Source of the DNA: CAZZKG01 sp964654825
Lineage (GTDB): Bacteria; Gemmatimonadota; CAZMKB01
DNA: 10,113 nucleotides
Assembly: GCA_964654825.1 (NCBI GenBank)
Contig: CAZZKG010000092.1
Location: 1 to 10,113, forward strand
Reading direction: 5' to 3'
The notes under the pieces are model-generated. The model was given only the letters and a program-made list of their open reading frames with translations, was not told the DNA's origin and made no database searches. Both the position numbers and the translations under genes were made by a program. Positions 1-5,561 of this stretch are shown in pieces (positions within the stretch are counted from its first letter, which is position 1; each line of letters begins with the position of its first letter).

Positions 1-486
1 CGTGCCGCCGGTGTCGGCAAAGGTACGCTGTATGAGTACTTCGAGAACAAGTCCGACATCCTCGGCTACGCATTCGATCGTTACTTCGAATCCTTCAGGG
101 CCGGTGCCCTTCGGGCCATGAATATGGCGGAGGGTCCCGTGGACCGGCTGTTCGCCGTGGTCTCCTTCGCCCTCGAGCACACCGCAGAATGGGAGGAATA
201 CTGCGCCGTCTACCTGGACTATCTCGGCCTCGAGCGATCCCGGAGTGACTTATCTCTCGAACGCATCTATGGCGTGATGTGGTCACTCCTCACCGGCCTG
301 ATCAGGGAGGGGCAGGAGGCGGGCACTATACGCCGCGACGTCGATCCGGAACCGGCGGCGGAGATGCTCCTCTCGGTCTACGACGGCATGGTGCTTCACC
401 GGGTGTTCGAGGAGCCCCGCTGCGATCCCCTTTCGATCAATGACGCCGCCCTCGCCGTCCTGGTCCGGGGGCTGGGACCGGAATGA
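1..486 (+). CDS. TetR/AcrR-family transcriptional regulator, 5'-truncated
   Basis: The reading frame is open from base 1 and ends at a TGA at 484-486, giving 161 visible residues; the N-terminus lies outside the window. The first residues, AAGVGKGTLYEYFENKSDIL, are the end of a TetR helix-turn-helix (recognition helix plus the conserved YxYFxxKxxL stretch). About the first 25-35 residues of a normal protein of roughly 190-200 aa are therefore missing. The remaining ~135 residues are helical and correspond to the ligand-binding/dimerisation domain, whose sequence is not conserved enough to name a ligand. TetR proteins usually repress neighbouring genes and are often found beside efflux operons. 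Here the gene points towards the two-component/RND cluster with a 217-bp gap, so it could control that cluster or genes upstream of the window. No clear intrinsic terminator follows it. The family call is firm; the target is unknown. Confidence 0.93.
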   Translation, partial: RAAGVGKGTLYEYFENKSDILGYAFDRYFESFRAGALRAMNMAEGPVDRLFAVVSFALEHTAEWEEYCAVYLDYLGLERSRSDLSLERIYGVMWSLLTGLIREGQEAGTIRRDVDPEPAAEMLLSVYDGMVLHRVFEEPRCDPLSINDAALAVLVRGLGPE

Positions 487-558
487 GATCGAAGGGCGTG
501 GAAGGGGAGCGGAGCTCGTGAAGCCGCCGTGGATGTGACAGGTAGGTCTCGCCTCTGT

Positions 559-609
559 ACGAAAAGGTCACACGCTTCGGGGAGGCTTGTCGGTAAAGTT
601 TTCGTGTGA
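559..609 (+). repeat. Overlapping inverted repeats upstream of the regulator promoter
   Basis: TCACACG (568-574) and CGTGTGA (603-609) form a perfect 7-bp inverted repeat with a 28-bp spacer. ACGAAAA (559-565) and TTTTCGT (599-605) form a second perfect 7-bp pair. The right arms overlap by CGT, so the two pairings exclude each other. The block lies just upstream of an AGGAGG and of the promoter at 659-687. It could be an operator for the TetR or OmpR-type regulator, or alternative RNA folds if transcription starts further upstream. Chance cannot be excluded. Confidence 0.3.
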
Positions 610-635
610 ATTCTGAACGGAGGAGGGTGGACCGG

Positions 636-686
636 ATGACCATGCCCGTCGTATCGACTGGAAATACCGTCTCACGCGGTGTATAA
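636..686 (+). CDS. Candidate 16-codon leader ORF
   Basis: ATG at 636 opens a 16-residue frame (MTMPVVSTGNTVSRGV) that ends at TAA 684-686. A perfect AGGAGG at 621-626 lies 9 nt upstream, the best Shine-Dalgarno sequence in the window. The stop falls inside the TATAAT box of the promoter at 659-687, 17 nt before the response-regulator start. It could therefore be translated only from a transcript that starts upstream of the AGGAGG. The peptide has no run of a single amino acid of the kind used in amino-acid attenuators. It may be a leader peptide that controls entry into the regulator gene, or simply an unused SD-like sequence. No homology claim is made. Confidence 0.22.
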   Translation: MTMPVVSTGNTVSRGV

Positions 687-687
687 T
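659..687 (+). promoter_or_regulatory. Sigma70-type promoter of the two-component system
   Basis: A perfect -10 box TATAAT (682-687) is preceded at exactly 17 bp by TGGAAA (659-664), which matches 4 of 6 bases of TTGACA. The expected start point is about 693-695, only some 10 nt before the GTG start at 704, so the leader would be very short and would cut into the GGGGGTGA ribosome-binding stretch at 693-700. The spacer contains ACCG (666-669) and CGGT (677-680), a small inverted repeat over the polymerase site that could serve as an operator. An additional upstream promoter is possible, but I see no strong one. Confidence 0.6.
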
Positions 688-703
688 GATGTGGGGGTGA
701 ACT

Positions 704-1381
704 GTGAGGATTCTCATCGTAGAAGATGACAAACGGACGGCCTTATTCGTCTCGAAGGGGTTGAGACAGGAGGGCTTCGCGGTGGATCACGCCGCAGATG
801 GCGAAGAAGGTCTTCACCTTATTCTGACAGAACCCTATGACGCTGCTGTTATCGACATCATGTTGCCGAAGCTGGACGGGTTGGCACTGATCGACGAGAT
901 GCGCCGGCGGGGTGTTCAGACTCCTGTTATCGTTCTGAGCGCCAGGAGTTCGGTGGATGACCGAATTAAGGGACTGCAGGCGGGCGGAGATGATTACCTC
1001 GTCAAGCCGTTCGCCTTCTCGGAATTGATGGCGCGGATTCAAGCGCTCATACGGCGGGCTACACAGGCGACCGAGCCGACTACACTAACTGTGGCCGATC
1101 TCAGGTTGGACCTTGTGAGACGGAAGGTGTTCAGGAACGACGAAGAGATCGAACTGCAACCGAAGGAGTTTGCACTGCTCGAATACCTGATGCGCAATGC
1201 CGGTCGCGTCATCTCCAAAACTATGATCATGGAACACGTCTGGGATTACAATTTCGATCCGCAGACCAACGTCGTCGAAGCGCGTATATGTCGTCTCAGG
1301 GACAAGGTCGACCGCTCTTTCGATCTCGATCTCATCCATACGATACGGGGTGTCGGATATGTTCTCGAAGACAAGGGGTGA
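704..1381 (+). CDS. OmpR/PhoB-family response regulator (CusR/CopR-like)
   Basis: This 225-residue protein has the standard two-domain length. Receiver domain, residues 1-118: acidic pair Asp8/Asp9 in VEDD, phospho-acceptor Asp51 in VIDIMLP, Ser79 in the switch position, and Lys101 in VKPFAFSEL. The winged-helix DNA-binding domain covers about 127-222, with recognition helix TNVVEARICRLRDKVD and the terminal wing hairpin IRGVGYVLE. The VKPFAF, WDYNFDPQTN and IRGVGY segments resemble the CusR/CopR/PcoR copper-responsive branch, although that branch also contains non-metal regulators. Translation starts at GTG 704, the first codon that gives the conserved RILIVEDD N-terminus, with GGGGG at 693-697 as a ribosome-binding site. 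The 3' end overlaps the sensor-kinase gene. It is expected to be phosphorylated by that kinase and to activate the pump genes downstream and possibly its own promoter. Confidence 0.96.
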   Translation: MRILIVEDDKRTALFVSKGLRQEGFAVDHAADGEEGLHLILTEPYDAAVIDIMLPKLDGLALIDEMRRRGVQTPVIVLSARSSVDDRIKGLQAGGDDYLVKPFAFSELMARIQALIRRATQATEPTTLTVADLRLDLVRRKVFRNDEEIELQPKEFALLEYLMRNAGRVISKTMIMEHVWDYNFDPQTNVVEARICRLRDKVDRSFDLDLIHTIRGVGYVLEDKG

Positions 1382-2810
1382 TTTCCTGCAGACGATGACT
1401 TTCCGCCTCACTCTGTGGTACACGGGGGTGTTCGGAGGGTTGTCGATCGTCGTGTTCCTGATCGTGTATGTCTCGCTCCTGTCGCACCTGCGGGAACAGA
1501 CGGACAATGTGCTCCTGAATACGGCGGAAGAGTTCGCTGAACTTTACGAGGATCAAGGCACGCAAGCCCTCCAGGCCGAATTCAAACGCGAAGCGGGATC
1601 GAGGGGAATAAAACGTGTTTTCTTCCGGCTCCTGTCTCCCGATGCAAAGGTGCTGGCCGCTTCCGATCTGAGCCGGTGGGACTGGCTCAAGACGCCGGTC
1701 CCAGAGGCCGGTCCTTCTGCTGGAGACAAGCCTTTTTTCAGCACGCTGTCTCCGCCGGGTCGAGAGCACAGAGTGAGAGTTATCACCAGACCTACCATCG
1801 GCGGGAATGTGATCGAGATCGGCAGTACTCTCGAGAGCGACGAAATCATGATGGAAAGGTACCGTGAGACCTTCGGGACGGCTCTGGTGATAATGCTGGT
1901 ATGCGGCGGCCTCGTCGCGTGGCTGTTGGCCAGAAAAGCGATGTCGGGCGTTCGTAGGGTTACCAACACGGCAACCCGGATCGGGAAGGGAGATCTCGCT
2001 CGCAGGGTACCACTGGGGGATGAAGGGCTGGAGATTAATGCCCTTGCCCGCGCGTTCAACGAGATGGTGGAACGGATCGAGTCTCTGATAAAGGAATTGA
2101 AGCAGGTGACCGACAATGTCGCCCACGAGCTGCGCACCCCCATTACGCACATCCGCGGTATAGCCGAGACCACCTTGAACAGTCCCTGCGACCTCGTTGA
2201 GTACCGCGACATGGCAGCCATGGTCATCGAGGGCAGTGACCGACTCATCGAAATGATCAACACCATGTTGGAGATAACGAGAACCGACTCGGGTGTTGCA
2301 GAACTCGACAGTGAAACCCTGGACATAAGAGAGGTCACCGAAGAGGCTGCCGACCTGTTTAAGCCCATGGCCGAGGACAAAGATATCGATATACAATTGA
2401 ACACTCCCCCACAAGTCGTGACTGTTCGAGGAGATCGCTCGAAACTCCAGCGCGTCGTGGCCAACCTGCTGGACAACGCCATCAGATACACCCCTCCCGG
2501 TGGTACGGTGACGATCTCAGTCGAGATCGACACGGCCCATGCGAAGGTGGCAATCGTCGATACCGGCATGGGCATCGATGCAAATGACCTCTCTCATATC
2601 TTCGAGCGATTCTATCGTGGTGATAAATGCCGCTCGACTCCGGGGAGCGGATTGGGTCTGAGCCTTGCGCTCGCCATCATCCGGGCGCACGGCGGTGACA
2701 TCACCGTGAAAAGCACTCCGGGCGGCGGAACCACCTTCACGGTTTTTCTCTCCAGCATTTCCTCCCCTCGACAGGCTCTTTCCAAGAATCACGAGATTAC
2801 CAAAAGATAA
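1359..2810 (+). CDS. HAMP-domain sensor histidine kinase (CusS-like architecture)
   Basis: This is a 483-residue inner-membrane kinase. Counting from ATG 1359: TM1 about 16-42; periplasmic sensor about 43-170; TM2 about 172-191; HAMP about 192-245; HisKA with phospho-accepting His256 in AHELRTP; ATPase domain with N box NLLDNAIRY (369-377), G1 box DTGMGI (401-406), F box FERFYRGD (415-422) and G2 box GSGLGLSLA (429-437). All catalytic motifs are intact. The periplasmic part contains FFRLLSPDAKVLAASDLS, a pattern common in CusS-type sensors, but it has no Cys/His/Met cluster that would identify a metal. Start choices are GTG 1350, ATG 1359 (GGGG at 1347-1350 is a usable ribosome-binding site) and ATG 1395 (no good site). 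At 1359 the gene overlaps the regulator by 23 nt, implying translational coupling. It ends in a short unstructured tail. Confidence 0.95.
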   Translation: MFSKTRGDFLQTMTFRLTLWYTGVFGGLSIVVFLIVYVSLLSHLREQTDNVLLNTAEEFAELYEDQGTQALQAEFKREAGSRGIKRVFFRLLSPDAKVLAASDLSRWDWLKTPVPEAGPSAGDKPFFSTLSPPGREHRVRVITRPTIGGNVIEIGSTLESDEIMMERYRETFGTALVIMLVCGGLVAWLLARKAMSGVRRVTNTATRIGKGDLARRVPLGDEGLEINALARAFNEMVERIESLIKELKQVTDNVAHELRTPITHIRGIAETTLNSPCDLVEYRDMAAMVIEGSDRLIEMINTMLEITRTDSGVAELDSETLDIREVTEEAADLFKPMAEDKDIDIQLNTPPQVVTVRGDRSKLQRVVANLLDNAIRYTPPGGTVTISVEIDTAHAKVAIVDTGMGIDANDLSHIFERFYRGDKCRSTPGSGLGLSLALAIIRAHGGDITVKSTPGGGTTFTVFLSSISSPRQALSKNHEITKR

Positions 2811-2826
2811 TCCTGCCGTCAGGCTC

Positions 2827-2849
2827 CGGTGAACTACCGAGCGTATATT
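2827..2849 (+). promoter_or_regulatory. Weak candidate promoter for the efflux operon
   Basis: TATATT at 2844-2849 matches 5 of 6 bases of a -10 box, but no recognisable -35 box lies 16-18 bp upstream. That position instead overlaps a small inverted repeat, CGGT (2827-2830) and ACCG (2836-2839). An activator-dependent promoter often looks like this, with an OmpR-type regulator replacing the -35 contact, so it is a reasonable site for the adjacent response regulator to act. If used, transcription would start at about 2856, exactly at the foot of the structured leader that follows. The evidence is weak. Confidence 0.25.
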
Positions 2850-2854
2850 TGAAG

Positions 2855-2915
2855 GTGAAAAACAGGGGTACGTCGACCCCGAAGGTGCGATCAAGATCGA
2901 TGCGACGTTTTTCAC
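2855..2915 (+). promoter_or_regulatory. Candidate structured 5' leader ahead of the efflux operon
   Basis: A perfect 9-bp outer stem, GTGAAAAAC (2855-2863) with GTTTTTCAC (2907-2915), encloses two hairpins. Hairpin A is GGGGT (2865-2869) with ACCCC (2876-2880) and loop ACGTCG. Hairpin B is CGAT (2888-2891) with ATCG (2896-2899) and loop CAAG. The whole loop of A (2870-2875) is the reverse complement of CGACGT (2903-2908), which allows a pseudoknot or an alternative helix that competes with the foot of the outer stem and is followed by TTTT. The ribosome-binding AGGGA (2922-2926) begins 7 nt after the structure. The arrangement resembles a regulatory RNA leader, but I do not recognise a known riboswitch class. 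It lacks the paired ACGR tetraloops of the guanidine-II (mini-ykkC) type. It could equally be a cluster of DNA operator palindromes. Inferred from base pairing only. Confidence 0.35.
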
Positions 2916-2934
2916 GAGAGTAGGGACATGAGAG

Positions 2935-4398
2935 ATGAGTCACGATAAAGCAGAATCAAGTGATCGTATGTGCAAGACGGATCCGCATCTACCGATGGTT
3001 TGGGTCTTCATAGCGTTCCTTGCGGTCAGCGGCTGTGCCACGTACCGGCCGATGCCGATCACCTCTGAGACGGTACATGACGAGCTGAAGCCCCCCGACA
3101 TGAACGAAGTGCGACTGCGGGCCGGGGGGATCGAGCACCCACTCTTGAAAGCCGTACCGTTCGACGACCGTGACGGATTGTCGCCGGACGAGGCGGCAAT
3201 TCTGGCCGTTATCGCCAATCCGACGCTTCGCGCCGTCCGAGATCGGCGGGGAATAGCGTCGGCCCAGCTCCTCCAGGCGGGTATTCTTCCCAACCCCCGG
3301 CTTTCTTACGATTTGGGAACACCGGTAGGTGAAAACCCCCCGGACATTGTCAACAGCTTCGGCCTCGGCCTGGGTTGGGACGTGACTTCCCTCATCTCTC
3401 GTGGTGCACGCCTCGATGCGGCAAAGGCGCACGTCTCCTCGGTTGACCTCGATGTGGCATGGCAGGAGTGGCAGGTTGCAGAATCTGCACGCCTGCACGC
3501 CTATCGCTTAATGTTCGCCGGGAAGCGGCTTGCAGCAGCAGAAAGGGCGGAGGCATCCTACCGACGGTTACGGGAAGATGTGAAGCGGGGTGTCGCTCTG
3601 GGCGTAAAAACACAACTCGATCTCTCGGCTGCGGAGACCGGCCTGCAGGAAGCCAGGTCCAGAGCGCTGAACGCCCAGTCGATGATGGACCAGGAAAGGC
3701 TCGCATTCAATCGCACACTTGGATTGCCGTCTGAGAAGATGATTCCTCTGGAGAAGGATATCATCCCCAGCTTGGAGCGATGCCCACCTGCCGAGGCGCT
3801 TTTCGAAGACGCCGAGGCCGGGAGGCTTGACCTCCTCGCCCTCAAGCTCGGATACGAGAGCCAGGAGGCGCGGGTTCGAAGTGCGGTCCGCTCCCGGTTT
3901 CCCAGGATAAATCTCGGTTTGACCGGCGGCAGAGACACGGAAGACGTTCAGACCGTCGGGGCGGTACTGAGCATCGATCTCCCCTTCTTTAACCGCAATC
4001 AGGGACATATCGCCTTGGAGCGTGCGAGTCGCAAACAACTGTTCGACGAGTATGCCGCCAGGTTGTTTGAGGCGCGCGCTGACATAGATCGCCTCGTAAC
4101 GGCCATCGAGGCCACAAGGCGGCAGGTCACCGGTGTCGACGAATTGTTGTCCACTCAAAAAGAAGTTGCCGAAAATTACCGTCGTGCTGCGGATGCCGGT
4201 CAGGTCGACATTTTCTCTTACTTCAAAGCGGTGAGCACTGTCTATAACATGCAAATCCAGAGAATCGAACTGGAGCAGAGGATGATCGACCTCGGAATTG
4301 CACTTGAGATCACCTCCGGTCGTTATGGCCTGGTGAGTGAGACAGTGGCCGGGACCCAAATGCACGGAGAGGCAGCCGGGATGGAGGCGTCGAAATGA
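2935..4398 (+). CDS. Outer-membrane efflux channel lipoprotein (TolC/CzcC-like OMF)
   Basis: This 487-residue protein is the outer-membrane exit duct of a tripartite pump. The N-terminus has a hydrophobic stretch (about 21-33) ending in the lipobox AVSGC, so Cys34 should be lipidated after cleavage. Two OEP repeats follow, about 86-270 and 290-455. The first opens with a segment including ANPTLRAVRD and LPNPRLSYDL, and the second contains DLPFFNRNQGHIA, a signature of CzcC/CusC-like channels. Long coiled-coil helices lie at about 170-260 and 360-455. The start at ATG 2935 (AGGGA at 2922-2926) gives a hydrophilic N-region of about 20 residues. ATG 2968 or ATG 2995 would give a more ordinary lipoprotein signal, so the true start is open. 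The stop overlaps the next start in ATGA. The family is certain; the transported substrate is not shown. Confidence 0.95.
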   Translation: MSHDKAESSDRMCKTDPHLPMVWVFIAFLAVSGCATYRPMPITSETVHDELKPPDMNEVRLRAGGIEHPLLKAVPFDDRDGLSPDEAAILAVIANPTLRAVRDRRGIASAQLLQAGILPNPRLSYDLGTPVGENPPDIVNSFGLGLGWDVTSLISRGARLDAAKAHVSSVDLDVAWQEWQVAESARLHAYRLMFAGKRLAAAERAEASYRRLREDVKRGVALGVKTQLDLSAAETGLQEARSRALNAQSMMDQERLAFNRTLGLPSEKMIPLEKDIIPSLERCPPAEALFEDAEAGRLDLLALKLGYESQEARVRSAVRSRFPRINLGLTGGRDTEDVQTVGAVLSIDLPFFNRNQGHIALERASRKQLFDEYAARLFEARADIDRLVTAIEATRRQVTGVDELLSTQKEVAENYRRAADAGQVDIFSYFKAVSTVYNMQIQRIELEQRMIDLGIALEITSGRYGLVSETVAGTQMHGEAAGMEASK

Positions 4399-5486
4399 AA
4401 CGGAAAACAGTCGGTTTGTTTATTGCCGTTGCGATTCTTGCTATCATCGCACTGGTTGCACGTCACAACAGCACAATGCCTGATACCGAACCTCTTCCTG
4501 CGACTGCTACGGCGCTATCCGACCTCTTGAAAACCGACACGCCGCGGCGTCGGGATTTCATGGAAACCTGCCGCTGGTTAGGAGAGGTGAAGAGCAGGTA
4601 CAGAGCACGAGTTGTTGCGCTCGAGACGGGAAGGATCGTCTCCCTGGATGCCATGGACGGAATGCCGGTAACAAAGGACGCACTCCTTTTCACCATCGGG
4701 GGGCCAATGATCAACAGCCGTCGGGAAGTTCTCCGTAACGAAGCAGCCACCCTGCAGAAACGCGTGTCACTTGCCGAACGAATGGTCGGCATCAAGAGGG
4801 AAGCCGTCTCCCGGAAGATAGCGAGATATGAAGAGCTTTCTTCCGCCGAAGATGCCCTGGCCCGTCTCAAATCCGAATCAGAATCCGCCCGGCAGGAGAC
4901 GCAACGCTTTAAGGAAGCAATTCACGTTCGAGCAACACTCGACGGCGTATTCACGAACCGCAGGGTTTCTGCCGGCCAGGAGGTGCAGAAGGGCGATTCC
5001 CTGGCTGAGATTGTTTCCATAGATCACATCTACATCGCAGCTGCATTTTTTACAGAAGAGGAGACAGGACTCGAAGGAAAGCGAACAGTTATAAACCTTG
5101 CCGGCGGAGACTCGATTCCAGGCACAATCACCAGGGTTCTGCCGCAGAAGAACGCCGAAGGGGCTGTCGTCGTATGGATCGAAGGGCCTGATTTGGGCCG
5201 GGTTCTTCGACCCGGCCAGACGGCAGCCGGAACGGTTGTGATCTCGGTGCACGAGAAGGCGCTCTCTATTCCACAGAGTGCTGTAATACGTGATGATGAA
5301 GGGCAAGCATATGTATTTCTGAAAGGTCCCTCAGGATATAGCAGGAAACATATAGAAACCGGGATCGTCGCAGGCGGCACCATCGAGATCACCTCAGGGC
5401 TCAGGGAAGAGGATGTGGTGGTTGTCCAAAGTGCATACGAACTCTTCTACCGGGATTTCAACAAGACGTACAAGGTGAAGGATTGA
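4395..5486 (+). CDS. RND efflux membrane fusion protein (periplasmic adaptor)
   Basis: This 363-residue adaptor bridges the RND pump and the outer-membrane channel. Residues 6-22 form a hydrophobic signal anchor with no lipobox Cys, so it is probably held by a transmembrane helix or cleaved by signal peptidase I. The first half of the lipoyl/barrel-sandwich domain is about 69-103. A short alpha-helical hairpin with charged heptad-like helices covers about 105-175, and the second lipoyl half is about 178-207 (RATLDGVFTNRRVSAGQEV). The beta-barrel covers about 210-285, with RPGQTAAGTV, and the membrane-proximal domain about 290-350. It is a little shorter than AcrA or CusB, and I see no Met/His-rich metal-binding stretch. 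Start ATG 4395 overlaps the preceding stop (ATGA) and has GGAGG at 4383-4387. The 3' end is duplicated just downstream: the C-terminal FNKTYKVKD recurs as FNKMYKVID. Confidence 0.94.
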   Translation: MKRKTVGLFIAVAILAIIALVARHNSTMPDTEPLPATATALSDLLKTDTPRRRDFMETCRWLGEVKSRYRARVVALETGRIVSLDAMDGMPVTKDALLFTIGGPMINSRREVLRNEAATLQKRVSLAERMVGIKREAVSRKIARYEELSSAEDALARLKSESESARQETQRFKEAIHVRATLDGVFTNRRVSAGQEVQKGDSLAEIVSIDHIYIAAAFFTEEETGLEGKRTVINLAGGDSIPGTITRVLPQKNAEGAVVVWIEGPDLGRVLRPGQTAAGTVVISVHEKALSIPQSAVIRDDEGQAYVFLKGPSGYSRKHIETGIVAGGTIEITSGLREEDVVVVQSAYELFYRDFNKTYKVKD

Positions 5487-5490
5487 TGCG
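5456..5490 (+). repeat. Direct repeat, copy 1 (adaptor 3' end and junction)
   Basis: This is the upstream copy of a 35-bp imperfect direct repeat that matches 5527-5561 at 30 of 35 positions, offset by 71 bp. It carries the last codons of the adaptor gene, an SD-like AAGGTG (5472-5477), and a TGATG stop/start overlap at 5484-5488. Confidence 0.9.
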
Positions 5491-5557
5491 TCGATCATAC
5501 CGGGACCTTTTAGGGACATCGTCTGTTTTCAACAAGATGTATAAGGTGATAGACTGA
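5486..5557 (+). CDS. Candidate 23-residue mini-ORF created by junction duplication
   Basis: ATG 5486 overlaps the adaptor stop codon in TGATG, and the frame runs 23 codons (MRRSYRDLLGTSSVFNKMYK, then VID) to TGA 5555-5557, which overlaps the transporter ATG in a second TGATG. AAGGTG (5472-5477) precedes it by 8 nt. Its N-terminus (MRRS) resembles that of the transporter (MRSL) and its C-terminus resembles the adaptor tail, as expected if a 71-bp segment around an ancestral adaptor/transporter junction was duplicated in tandem. It is probably translated at some level because ribosomes ending the adaptor reach its start directly. Whether the peptide matters, or only keeps ribosomes flowing to the transporter, cannot be told. 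It has no known family. Confidence 0.35.
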   Translation: MRRSYRDLLGTSSVFNKMYKVID

Positions 5558-5561
5558 TGCG
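5527..5561 (+). repeat. Direct repeat, copy 2 (transporter translation start)
   Basis: This is the downstream copy of the 35-bp repeat at 5456-5490, with five substitutions at repeat positions 12, 16, 24, 25 and 28. It supplies the transporter's AAGGTG ribosome-binding site (5543-5548) and its TGATG overlap at 5555-5559. The five differences indicate that the duplication is not very recent. Confidence 0.9.

Noticed and set aside
1553..2575. Long minus-strand open frames opposite the kinase gene
   Set aside because: They are Ser/Arg-rich shadow translations opposite intact HAMP, HisKA and ATPase motifs. Long antisense frames are expected in GC-rich coding DNA.
2811..2840. Small hairpins after the kinase stop (CCTG/CAGG at 2812-2823, CGGT/ACCG at 2827-2839) as a terminator
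   Set aside because: The stems are only 4 bp and no T-tract follows, so an intrinsic terminator is not supported. Read-through from the kinase into the efflux genes remains possible.
2833..2931. A 32-codon open stretch across the leader region reading partly as EGEKQGYVDPEGAIKIDATF
   Set aside because: It looks protein-like and ends 4 nt before the OMF start, but the frame is bounded upstream by TGA 2830-2832 and has no ATG, GTG or TTG start and no ribosome-binding site. I cannot name a family for it as a gene remnant, and the same bases form the inverted-repeat structure.
2921..5519. Shared 9-mer TAGGGACAT at 2921-2929 and 5511-5519, upstream of the OMF and RND genes
   Set aside because: A 9-base match is common in 10 kb by chance. 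One copy overlaps a ribosome-binding site, the other lies inside the mini-ORF, and the flanks do not match.
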